From contig CAIIXF020000006.1 of assembly GCA_903813345.2 (NCBI GenBank), forward strand, positions 22,141,936-22,205,935: a DNA stretch of 64,000 bases, given 5' to 3'. Below are positions 35,239 to 45,361 of the stretch, piece by piece. Made by a program: the position numbers and the translations under genes. Each line of letters starts with the position of its first letter. The stretch's first letter is position 1. The notes below the pieces were generated by a model. That model ran no database searches. It saw only the letters and a list, made by a program, of their open reading frames with translations, and was not told the DNA's origin. The DNA is from Owenia fusiformis (Eukaryota; Annelida; Polychaeta; Sabellida; Oweniidae).

Positions 35239-35295
35239 TTACGCTGACGATACGTCAGCGTAACAAGATGGAAGAACTTCTGGGCTTCGGTTTCG
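35239..35295 (+). other. Hairpin followed by a short ATG exon-like unit, copy 1
   Basis: A perfect palindrome TTACGCTGACG/ATA/CGTCAGCGTAA (35239-35263) precedes ATG at 35268. The 28-nt frame MEELLGFGF ends at a GTAAGA donor in phase 1, followed by ATATTTTTATTTCTCG. A diverged copy with the same layout is at 40429-40486 and a third, without donor, near 40664-40740. It may be a promoter-proximal exon carried by a repeat; no downstream exon was identified. Confidence 0.45.
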
Positions 35296-35675
35296 GTAAG
35301 ATATTTTTATTTCTCGATTCTACACCACTTATAAGTCAAGTTGTCGAGTGTGGACAATAATTTTGCTCAAAGTTAAGGAAGATAGTCTAGTTTGCGAATA
35401 TGCAGGCGGTTCTATGTTTGGTATATTAAGGAAGACGCAATTCACATATTTAGTCCATCGCTTTTGTTACGTTGACGATCTTCATGGATATTGTCACATT
35501 GGTGTAATCATGTATGTCATCTCGAAGTTCTTGGGTTGTCGGTTGTCTTGTGTAACTTCATCCTTTTGGAGAAATTACAGAATCAAAAATGTTGAATCCG
35601 AATGATGGAATCCATCATTTAACTTAGGTCACTCGGAGAAATTCGTTTCCAAACTAATGGAAAGGATTGTACGTA

Positions 35676-35913
35676 CAGTGCTCACCATAAATAAATGACA
35701 CCTGGATTTGCTATGGTGAGAATTTCCCGTGTTAAAAAAGAAGAGAATTTTCAAGAGGCTATACATCAGTGGATGAGCGTATACAAAATGTAAAATATAC
35801 AAAACTTAAGGGATGTGTATCTAGACATTATTAGAAAATATGGAGTCTCAAATCACCATGATCTGGAAATGGTGATAGAAAATCCAGGTGGCATTTATTT
35901 ATGGTGAGCACTT
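35676..35913. mobile_element. TA-flanked element, 238 bp, copy 1
   Basis: The ends CAGTGCTCACCATAAATAAA and, inverted, AAGTGCTCACCATAAATAAA continue as TG.CACCTGGATT. TA lies on both sides (35674-35675 and 35914-35915). A diverged relative is found at about 57389-57604 inside CDC26. Non-coding, Tc1/mariner-type by target duplication. Confidence 0.8.
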
Positions 35914-36206
35914 TAGACGAGTAAACTAAACTTGACATATGGCGTCTGAAACGTGTGATAAAATACATGGAGTCCATGCAACATTATAATTGTTTAGTCG
36001 AATCAACCAATCACAGACCTAGAATTTAAACAAAATATGAAATTATGATGGGTTTCATTGTGGATCGAACAACGAGTACATTTTGCAATTCACCTCACCC
36101 AAAAAAATGAGTTCGCAATGTAACTGACCTTTTTTTATATATAGTGTAATGTGATCCCATATGTTTCATACCATTAAAAAGTTGGGAACCAAGAATAACC
36201 TGAGAT

Positions 36207-39200
36207 ATGTCATTATATTTTTGTAGTTTCTTATTTGCTGTGTCAGTCGGTGAGTAGTAGTTTTTTCAATTCTTAATCAATCATTTACATGTCTCTCCAT
36301 TTATTTCCATTTATTTTAGTTGACACACGCTTTGCTTGCGACTGCATATTTCGACTTTCGGCTAACAGATTAACCTACTATTTCATGACCAAATCATTTA
36401 AATATGAATGGAAAAGTGTCATAGATCAATATCTAAGTATTAGGCGTTTTTTGGGGCTGCTGTTACACTTGACATGTGACCAGAAGTCAAGGTCATTCGA
36501 AGGATCAACGGTCAGTATCTCAGTATCTGGCGTTTTTATCAATTCAAGATCATCACAAGGTCAAACGTCAATATTTAAGTATTTGGCGTTTTAAAGAACT
36601 TGGGGGGATGTTGTGACCCTCAGTGACCCATGACTTGTCGACTTGGGGTCAAAGTCATTACTGATGGGCCAATGTCACTTCAAGGTCAAAAGTCAATAAC
36701 TAAGTATTAAGCCCTCTAAAGCCCCCGGGCAAGTTCATCACAGGAATCAGAAAAGGTCAAAAGTCAATAGCCAGTTGTACTTAAATGTAGCAACTTGTTT
36801 TCTAAGTCATTAACATTCCATTAAAAAGAAAATGTAATGACCCGAGGGCGCCCCAGGGGAATGACTAACTAACTATGTCATGTATGTCCCGTGTGGGAAT
36901 CGAACCTACAGTAGGACCCTTGGGCCCAAAGATACTCTGTCAACTGAGCTATAAAGGCTTAAGCCACTACAGCTGGACTGTAGTAGCAACTTGCTATCAA
37001 GGGTCGTAACACTATCTCCCCTTTGAAAGGACCACGCCCTCGTGGTCAGCCCTGCTTTCCCTAGCACACACGGGCGCAAAGGATACAACCAATGCTTTGA
37101 TCCCACATCTGACACCAATGTAATGACCCGAGGGTGCCCCATGGGAATGACTAACTAACGAGCATAGTGTAACAAGCCAGATAGAGAAATTGAAAGAAAG
37201 TGTGCTAAATGCAATGCCCCGTGTGGGAATCGAACCTACATGTAGGACCATTGGACCCAAAGTCTGATACTCTACCAACTGAGCTATAAAGGCTTAAGCC
37301 AAGCAACTTGCTATCAAGGGTCGTTACAAAAACATTAGGTTAATGACTTCAATCAGTAATCATCAGTCACGTTGACAAGTTTTTTTCATAAAAGAGTTAC
37401 TTCACTAATCCCCACCTGGTTATAAAGTCTTTATAACAAAATCAGTCAATAGTATAAACGCCAAGGGGTCTAATAATCGAGTGAGAATTCCTCACTTCAG
37501 CAACCAGGACGTAAAAAGGCCATAATATGAAGCAATCAAGACGTTTTGAAATTTCCCAGATAACGTTCTTTTTGCCGAAGTGAATTTGGTATATAATGGT
37601 TTTTATTCAAAAACTAATGATATTATTCCTATTTTACCTATCAAATGCTTTTTGCATATCCTAATAACTATTATATTAGTTTTTTGGCAAAGTAAATAAT
37701 TGTGGGGCTCACACAAGGGTCATCTTTATTGAAGACTTTTCCGTACTGGTATATATCACTTTAAGAGCAAGAGCAATGAATTGTGATTATCAGTTGAAAC
37801 AACAAAACAAACACATAATTATTATATTGTTAAAACATTTGCACCCGTGTAGCTCAGCGGTAGCGCAGGTACCTCTTACGCAATAGGTCCCGGATTCGAT
37901 CCCCGGTTCAGGCAAGACTAAATTTGCTTGTTTGCGTGAAGTACTTCAGGGTGTTTGACTGAGTGGTCCGCAACTCGTACAAAAGGCTGTGGTGTGTACT
38001 TGTATGTCTATGTATAAGTGCACATAAAAGAAAACAGGGCTCCTTCAAGGAGGGGTTTCTGGGTCTATCTTCTATCTTCCATGTTAATTACGTAAATTAT
38101 GACCGTATATATACGGGACATACCCAAGAGGTATTGCTCACCTTCATTGGTGGTAAACAAAATACAAAATACAATACAATACAATTAACAGATGAAATTG
38201 TGTTAAACTTCGTGTTTTTTCAAAACATCACTAAATATGAAAAAAGGCTGTTAATAAAGTTGATCCTTGTGTGGGGCCTACAATTATTTACTTTGCCAAA
38301 AAATGATATAATGATAATTGAAATGCTTAGAAAAATTGAGTAGGTAAAATTGGAATATTATTATTAACAACAGTGACTTTTGAATTAAAATGGCATTTTA
38401 AGGTCAGAAATATATAATTCTTTACCATTATTGTTTTTAATAAAAATGACCACACCCAAATGGACTATCATATATATTATTGAAAAAAAATCTCATCTTT
38501 TTGACGGTTGCACCTTGCGGCAAGCCGTTTAGCCCTTTCGTGTAACCTTTTCGACTGCAGTAAAAATGAATAGTCCATTAATGTACCAATCTATAATGAA
38601 TATGGGTTACTTCATAGTAAGCTACCTCAACATCGGTTTATGGAATTTTCTTTAGTTTTGGCGCACACTAAATGGTATATTCAAGAAATGCTGATATTTC
38701 AGGAAAATGAATGTCTTTTCAGTTTTCCAAATTTCTTCTTCAAGTTTCTCAATAACACTGGATTGCCATTGACCTCTTAGTACAGATATATTAATTAATG
38801 GAAGACAATGTAATGATACTTTCCTGAAAAAGTAAGGAAAACACGCTTGCCTTCATACCTTATTTTGTACCAGAAAATAACATGTGCAGGTATAGCAATT
38901 TTTCAAATGTGTTTTCTTCCCACCAGTAGCTTAAATACCTGGACAGACGATGAACATTTTGTTGCACATTTATGTTCCTATACTGTATCTTCAGTGCAAT
39001 GTGCCCCAAGCAGTCAAATCATCAGTGGTGTGGAGGTAAATAAAGGAGAGTTTCCTTACACACTTTCACTGCAGAGATTTAACGCATCGACAGGATGGAG
39101 TCATGTCTGTGGTGCCACTCTGATCTTCTTTGAGTATGCAATCACTGCTGCGACATGTTTCCTTAGATCGAGGTACATGTAGGCTATTGTAGTATTGTAT

Positions 39201-42194
39201 TGGTATCGTATCGTATCGAATTGTATTGTCGTTTGCAATTCTTCTCAAATTCCAAAACTGTGATTTCGAAACGGAGATGAGTATGACATTTTTCTTTGTA
39301 ATCATAAGTGATGAGTAAATTGTAATTTGCCCATGTGATTGATTTGTTATCTTAATATCTTTCCTCCAGTTTATGTGACGAGGAATTTATTTGAGTCTGT
39401 TTTTCGGATAACTATCCCATCTTTACTCGGAAACTAGTAAGATCAATCCTTACGGTATTTAAGAGCACGGCATGAATATACTGTTCTATTTCGATTTCAG
39501 CGATCCAATAGAGTACAGAGTAGTTGCTGGACTACATGAGTTAGCCAACACCCCAGAGCAACAGTTCTTGAGCGTTTTGACCATAGACATAGTGAGTTAT
39601 CAAAACGAGGTTCTTTCCTAATTAACAAAAAGTGTACGTTTCTTTTAAATATTTTCACCCAAGTCCTGCAAAATGATAAAAACAGATACAATGGTTCATT
39701 GTCCACAAAGCCTATCAATCTGCAACAAACCGTTTCTGTCCTGAGATGATTTTGGAAGAATGGTTTTATGTACTGTATAAATATGATTCGTGTTTATTAT
39801 TCCAAAGTGAGAATTTCAAGCCTTGGTCACATTTGCTCCGATTTTCACTACGGCGCCCGGCCGATTGAGTATTTTGTTCAAAATTGAATACAATATTGAA
39901 CAAAACACGTACTCAATCGGCCGAGCGCCGGCCGATGGATCGGAGGAAATGTGACCCAGGCATTAGTTAGTTATGTGACCCAGCCATTAGGGAGCATGTT
40001 GTACTATTTAAATCGTGTTCTATTGTCTTGACAGAATCCAGCATTCTCAAATGACCAAGCAAACGGTTACCCAAATAACATCGCAGTCATCAGACATCAG
40101 GCTGCCACATACAATGCCTACGTACACAGTATACCATTACCAAGTGCAGCAACCTTCTTCGACCAATTCTGTAATATCACCGGATGGGGCAGATACGAAG
40201 GTATTACACAACAATATAATAGTCTTGCCCAAGTCTGTATTATCTTTTATCTATCTTGATTTTCAAATATGTGAAAATGAATAAAAAATAAAAAGTCACA
40301 GCCCTGGGCAAGGCTAATCTAATGCCTGGGTCACATTTGCTCCGATTCATCGCCCGGCGCCCGGCCGAGATTGAGTGTTTTGTTCAAAATTGGATTCAGT
40401 TTGGAACAAAATCACTGCTACCCACCTAGTAACACAGACGTATCGTCAGTGTATCATGGCTGAACTACTTCCGGGATTTGAATTTGGTAAGATATTTTTA
40501 TTTCTCGATTTACATCTACTTATAAGTCACGATGTGGATTATAATTTGGCTCGAAGTCGTATGTGGTGCTATTTCTTAGTTCTATTACCTACAGTTGGTG
40601 GTACTTCAGTTCAAAGTATACAATAGTTTTCACATGTGTGACCGATTAGCACTGTTCCACAACTAGTTACCTTGACGGAACGTCAATGTAACAAAACGGA
40701 TGAACTTCCTGCTTACGAGTTTTATAATTTGCAACGCTCGGTATGCGACGTCTTCTCGTAACATATTTTTAAATATAGCTTAAGGTGACATGATACTTAA
40801 CAGGAAATTACAAAACAGGAAGTGACAAAAAAAATTGCATTTTTAGACATTTTTTGAACAAAGATAACAGAGTTCTGTTTTGACCTCCAGTCAATTGAAC
40901 TATTTCCACATATTATTTACATGATACACTGGTACAACTTTTGAAATGTTAGAAAATTGTCTGAAGCAAAAATGGCGGTCATAAAAAGGAAAATAGATCG
41001 CTTTTCAAATCAGTTTTTTCAATTTTATGATATCAAACTTTCAAAGATTGTATCATTTATAGCAATATATTGGGCACATTTTCTGAAAAATTCAAAAGAT
41101 TCTGTTCAGTGACCTTTCCTAGCTCCTTCTTTTAGCTATTTTTCAGTCACATTTTCAGAGGGCTGAAAAGGTTATTTCATCATGTTTAGGGTCATGTTTA
41201 GGAACATTGGGATCCTGGACCTGTAAATATGTGGCACTAGTTGAATTGACTGGAGGTCAAAACAGAACTCTGTTATCTTTGTTCAAAAAATGTCTATAAA
41301 TGCAAAAGATTTTGTCACTTCCTGTTTTGTCATTTCCATGGCACCTTAAGCATACTAAGTAGTTAGGGGCGTCCAGTTAACAGGGTAAACGTACACATTC
41401 TCTCTACTCCTATATCCCCTACACTTTTCACTATCATCCCAGTTGTGAAGAGTGTTACGTTTAACCCTTGACGGAATAACTCCCAACATCCAATCACAAT
41501 CTACAAATAAAATATACGCGTCAATTTCAAAGGAGGGGCAGTGGCCCCTGTTCTACGACGGGGAGAGGACAGGATCATCAATGATATAGATTGTAATGCA
41601 GCATACCCATCCATCAACATCAACTACAACTACCACGTATGCTTTGGGGATGGTCAAATCAGCGCGTGTGGCGTGAGTACAGATTATGTTCAATCAGGAT
41701 AGCCTACACGAGACCCACGACTCGTGTACCAGTGTTCGTTTTATTATCAAATTCTATTTCTACAAATATTTTATAAAAGGGAAAATAACATTATAATAAA
41801 TTACCAAGTTTGGATAAGTCCTTGTAGTTTGAACAGTTTTAAGAAAACAACATACATGCAAAATATACACATATATAATAATGTACATATTTTAGGTACG
41901 ATTATTATAGCTATCTAGTAATAAACCTGATTAAACCATAATTGACTAATTGCATTTTTTATCACTCTGTATATATATCCTTGGTATATGAAAATTATAA
42001 AAATGAAAAATTGTTATACATTCTAGCTTGACGAAGGTGGTCCATTGATTTGCCGAGAACCCGAAGGAGCCCAAGCCCCAACCGTGGCTGGTGTAAGTTC
42101 CTTCAATGACATCAGCTGCTCAAGTGGCCCATCAGTCTACACAAGGGTTTCATCCTACCTAGCCTGGATATGCTCAATTACACAAAGTTGCTGA
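36207..42194 (+). CDS. Secreted trypsin-fold pseudoprotease A, 261 aa, 6 exons
   Basis: Exons: 36207-36249, 38995-39172, 39501-39591, 40035-40200, 41533-41672, 42027-42194; phases close on TGA. The first 14 residues (MSLYFCSFLFAVSV) look like a signal peptide. The mature part follows the S1 peptidase fold: IISGVE at the usual IVGG position, HVCGATL, ITAATCF, NNIAV, FCNITGWGR, CFGDGQISACG and DEGGPLIC. All three catalytic positions are changed: His57 is Thr68 (AATC for AAHC), Asp102 is Asn119, Ser195 is Glu209. The residue before IISG is Gln, not Arg/Lys, so trypsin-like activation is unlikely. Disulfide cysteines are kept, so the fold is probably intact and the role is binding or decoy. First-exon choice rests on equal length, phase and type with gene B; intron 1 is 2.7 kb and repeat-filled. 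Confidence 0.85.
36405..36790. repeat. Degenerate repeat with AAGGTCA strings
   Basis: Diverged units carrying AAGGTCA(A/T)(A/T).GTCAATA..TAAGTATTNGGCGTTTT recur about four to five times in intron 1 of pseudoprotease A. AGGTCA is the nuclear-receptor half-site; whether it acts as one here is not shown. Confidence 0.5.
36832..37010 (-). mobile_element. tRNA-derived SINE, copy 1
   Basis: On the minus strand GCCTTTATAGCTCAGTTGAC (A box) and GGTTCGATTCCCACACGGG (B box) form a tRNA-like head. The unit goes on to CATTCCCC..GGGCGCCCTCGGGTCATTA. The 3' acceptor strand does not pair with the 5' end, so this is not a working tRNA. Copy 2 follows at 37117-37326 in the same orientation. Confidence 0.7.
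37117..37326 (-). mobile_element. tRNA-derived SINE, copy 2
   Basis: Same structure as copy 1: GCCTTTATAGCTCAGTTGGT then AGAGTATCAGAC, and the B box GGTTCGATTCC. It is slightly longer because of an AGATAGAGAAATTGAAAG-type insertion. The tail GGGGCACCCTCGGGTCATTA matches copy 1. Located in intron 1 of pseudoprotease A. Confidence 0.7.
37841..38186 (+). mobile_element. tRNA-derived SINE of another family, with ACAAT tail
   Basis: The head GCACCCGTGTAGCTCAGCGG TAGCGCAGG has an A box, and GGATTCGATCC at about 37892 is a B box. A 200-bp body follows and the unit ends in AAATACAAAATACAATACAA, a short-repeat tail typical of SINEs. Cloverleaf pairing is poor in the T arm and the acceptor stem does not close, so it is not called as a tRNA gene. 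Confidence 0.7.
39820..39961. mobile_element. GC-rich foldback element, family copy 2
   Basis: GGTCACATTTGCTCCGATTT and CGGCGCCCGGCCGATTGAGT at the left mirror ACTCAATCGGCCGAGCGCCG and GGAGGAAATGTGACC at the right, around an AT centre. Same family as 2435-2572. In intron 3 of pseudoprotease A. Confidence 0.75.
40324..40412. mobile_element. GC-rich foldback element, family copy 3, truncated
   Basis: It begins GCCTGGGTCACATTTGCTCC and reaches the AT centre (TTCAAAATTGGATTCAGTTT) but the second arm is absent. Directly after it comes copy 2 of the hairpin-plus-ATG unit. Confidence 0.65.
40429..40486 (+). other. Hairpin-plus-ATG exon-like unit, copy 2
   Basis: AGTAACACAGACGTATCGTC with AGTGTAT is a diverged form of the copy 1 palindrome. 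ATG at 40456 opens a 31-nt frame (MAELLPGFEF) ending at GTAAGA in phase 1, and the following ATATTTTTATTTCTCGATTT matches copy 1 for over 60 bases. It lies in intron 4 of pseudoprotease A. No partner exon was recognised. Confidence 0.4.
40779..41351. mobile_element. Terminal-repeat element, 573 bp, long arms
   Basis: The arms GCTTAAGGTG...AAACAGGAAGTGACAAA...GAACAAAGATAACAGAGTTC...TGACCTCCAGTCAATT (40779-40910) and their inverse (41245-41351) are about 130 bp with indels. The bases ATA adjoin both ends, so the target duplication is 2-3 bp. Non-coding, in intron 4 of pseudoprotease A. Confidence 0.75.
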
Positions 42195-42595
42195 TGAATA
42201 TATAATTCAAAAATGTCATTTTGTGGAAAAAATTTTAAATCAACTTTGTTGTATCTTAAATCATGAATAAAAATAGAACTCCGTATATAATTTCTCTATG
42301 AAAAACCAAGTTGGCTCATACCTTAAGCTTCCCTCTCGGGAAATTGGATCCCAAATGTCTCTTGAACAGCAATAAAACTGACCACAATGGTCCTCTGCTC
42401 AAGTGTCAGTTGAACCATATTTGCAGACTTATTCCACAGTAGCTTCAGTTTTTTCCAATTCTTATTACTATAAGAGACTTACTCAGCCCCCAATTCACTC
42501 CATTGTGTAAGGCCTGTTCCCTAAAAATATGCAACGAAAAAGAATATTAGCTACACATCGATTGCCACACAGGATAATAACCTGGCACACCATTA

Positions 42596-42765
42596 ATTTT
42601 ACCACCTCTCATAATGGTTATAATTGCTCAGTCATCCATGACTATTCCATAATGATCAAATTAAGCTTTTTGCTGCTACCTTTGTATTTCAAACAAATTG
42701 CTCGGAATTCTAGAAATCTGGCTATGAAGTTTGGTATACTTTTTGTGGATGCCCTGAAGAATGAA
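42596..42765 (+). repeat. Dispersed repeat shared with 49196-49392
   Basis: TTTTACCACCTCTCATAATG and ATTGCTCAGTCATCCATGAC through GAATTCTAGAAATCTGGCTA to GAAGTTTGGTATACTTTTTG recur diverged at 49196-49392, downstream of the second pseudoprotease gene. The end TTTTTTGTGGACACCCTGTA of the second copy resembles a mariner-type terminus. Confidence 0.65.
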
Positions 42766-43310
42766 GCACACACATATTGACACAATTTATTAGGGATCCT
42801 CTACACATGTATGAATATAATTGCTTTGAGTGTCACACATGCCTTAGTTTGGAAAATATCACGAATTCAAATATAAAGTTCGCAAGGTGCGCACATGGTA
42901 TCCACACCGCTTGTCCAGTCAGGTTGTCTGTATCACGTTCTCACTTGCGGAATAGCACTAACCTTCGGAATATTGGAGTTGTTCACTGCTAAAAATTTAA
43001 AACTTTTTCCAGAAGATAAATGCATTAGAAATACACAAAACTAGATATACTGGATAGAACAGTGAACAATCATTGCAGCAGTTATCCAGAACCGCATCCT
43101 TCGTCCAAGGGTATTTCACTTCTTTCCATTGAATTTAAGTGAAAATGAAGTCCTTTGAAGAAGGATACCAGAATAATATAGGCTAATGTAGGGAGGCCAT
43201 AATTGAAATATCTAGAACCAACAAAAAGTTCTGAAAAGCAAGCCCGGTGTCCTGTTTAAGAGCATATTACCTACTTAGTATTGAAAATGTATTCTAGCAA
43301 CACTATCCTA

Positions 43311-44156
43311 CACTCCCCTCCATAAGTTTGGCAACCTTAGCTCCCCCATTGAACTACGTGTTAAAGCCTCTTTACTTTTGAATTTTTATTTACTTAACCT
43401 GCGATGAAAATACTTATACTATTGATTGAAACGTAATTTGACTTTATTTCCAATACCTCCAAATGTTCTCAATTTTTTTCCTCAATTACAATAAGTCCCC
43501 AAAATTGATGATAAATTTGATGAATTTTTGAAAAAAAGGTTTGCTGCAAGTCATATGACAGAATATCAATCACTCCGAGTTCTTGCAAAAATTACAAGTT
43601 AGGTAGGCAATTGAATTTGCTAACTTTATTTCACAAAAGATTGATACCCTTCTTCAGGATCAGCAAAGTTATAGGTCTTTAAAGTCAAAATCATTTTTCA
43701 AAAAAGGTCTGCCATTGAAATAACACAGGAGGCGAAAGATGATTTTCAAAAATGACTTTGAAGCTCTGTAACTTTAGTATTCATCAAGTAAGCTAAACAC
43801 TTAGTGTACAAAAAAGTTAGACAATTCAATTTTCTATATAAAAATATTTTTGCTGAATCTTTTATTGAATAGATATCCTGATTTCTGATTTGCCCCGAAC
43901 CCACCGTTTCCCATTGGTTTACATGGGAATGACGATTTTCAAAAATTCATCAAATTTATCATCAATTTTCGACCTATTGTAATCGAGGGAAAGAATTGGG
44001 AAAATTTGAAGGTATTGGAAATAAAGTCAAGTTACGTTCCCATCAATATTATAAGCTATTTCATCACAGGTTAAGTGAATAAAAATCCAAACGTAAAGAG
44101 GCTTTAACACGTAGTTCAATGGGGGAGCTAAGGTTGCCAAACTTATGGAGGGGGTG
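43311..44156. mobile_element. TA-flanked element with 220-bp inverted arms, 846 bp
   Basis: The ends are CACTCCCCTCCATAAGTTTG and, inverted, CACCCCCTCCATAAGTTTGG. Arms of about 220 bp (43311-43535 and 43935-44156) enclose about 400 bp with another inverted pair (GATTTTCAAAAA/TTTTTCAAAA). TA flanks both sides (43309-43310 and 44157-44158). It interrupts the dispersed repeat also seen at 719-915, which is continuous there. No transposase. Confidence 0.85.
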
Positions 44157-45361
44157 TAAATGAATCTACTTGTTGAGACTCCATTAACTTGAGTTCTTCT
44201 GAGAAAAAAAGGATTTCAGCAAAGGTGCATTGGCTTAACATGAGGTTGACTATTGACTTTGCATCGGGATACCATCATGTATGTCAACCTTCATTTGCAT
44301 ATTAAATTTTTACCCAAAGTTGATTTTTTGGCACTCCAGCTAAATCACTTCATAAATCCCTAATGATAGTGATTACGCAGTAAAACCTCGTACTTTTACA
44401 TATTCATACGTAAGAAAATGACAAATGGACTAATGTGAGAATAAGCCCATTAATGCGGTTAATAACGGAGATATAGCTTGTTCCAAGGGTTCAATTTTTG
44501 GACCACACTTATTTTATATACGTATATCTCAGACACCCCGTAGCCTATGATAGTGACTGACATCATTGTACACTTCGGAATCGGAAATTCGCTGACTTCT
44601 GCATGTCATAGTTCATTTCTCTTTTGCTCTTCTTACAGCAAGATGATATTTTAAGCTACATTCTGACTCCTAAATACTAGGCTGTTAAAGTATGTAAACT
44701 TTTTGTATTCTAAAAGTTCTAGTCAATAACCTAAGCCAGTTTCCAAAGAGGTGTCATTCTAGGGGATTAGAAAATTGGTACAGTCACAAATATGAAGTGG
44801 TATTTCAAACCTGAAACATTCTGAATAAAAAATGTGCTAGATAAGTCTAACGATCATACACTTGTGAAATGCCAACGTTTAAGTAGAATTTTTACTTTCT
44901 TTTTGGCACAAACTTTTGCAGGCATCATGTCTTTCTGAAAATCTAAGTAAAGCATACAAGTTCGAGTGATCCCAGTATCCGAGTGGTCCCAATAAATGCT
45001 TTATGGTAGTCGTACTTTAAAATGTATTGAATTTCAAATGGCCAGTTGTTGGACGTTGATGTTAACGATCTTTATCTCATCGGGTACTTTACCAGATGTT
45101 GTCTTAAACTTTTTCTCGTTACAGCCCAGATAAAACACAATGATATAGTTTTGAGCAGGCTTGTGCAGATAGCTGCATTGTAGGCAAGTAATTTTATGTT
45201 CTGAAAGTATGACAATAGGATTCATAATTAATGTATTTTATTATATATTTTCGGTAATACCAGTTACATGATTATGTTATTGCATATTACAGGTCTGTAT
45301 TGAGTATTGTTAAAAAACAAAGCTGAACCTTTAAAGAAAGAAAAACATCAGGAAAACAAAA

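Larger units (their letters stand above)
42195..45361. other. Spacer between the two pseudoprotease genes, repeat-rich
   Basis: No coding exon was recognised. AATAAA at 42266-42271 can serve gene A. Segments at 42310-42425, 42596-42765 and 43230-43308/44157-44300 have counterparts downstream of gene B (48750-49392), partly in changed order and orientation. The 846-bp element at 43311-44156 is inserted in one of them. The rest up to gene B is A+T-rich. Confidence 0.5.

Noticed and set aside
36891-36960. Possible minus-strand tRNA gene in the SINE pair
   Set aside because: The 3' strand that should pair with GCCTTTA is absent and the anticodon arm does not pair.
37841-37916. Possible functional tRNA gene
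   Set aside because: A and B boxes are clear, but the T stem has mismatches and the acceptor stem does not close; a body and ACAAT tail follow, so it is a SINE head.
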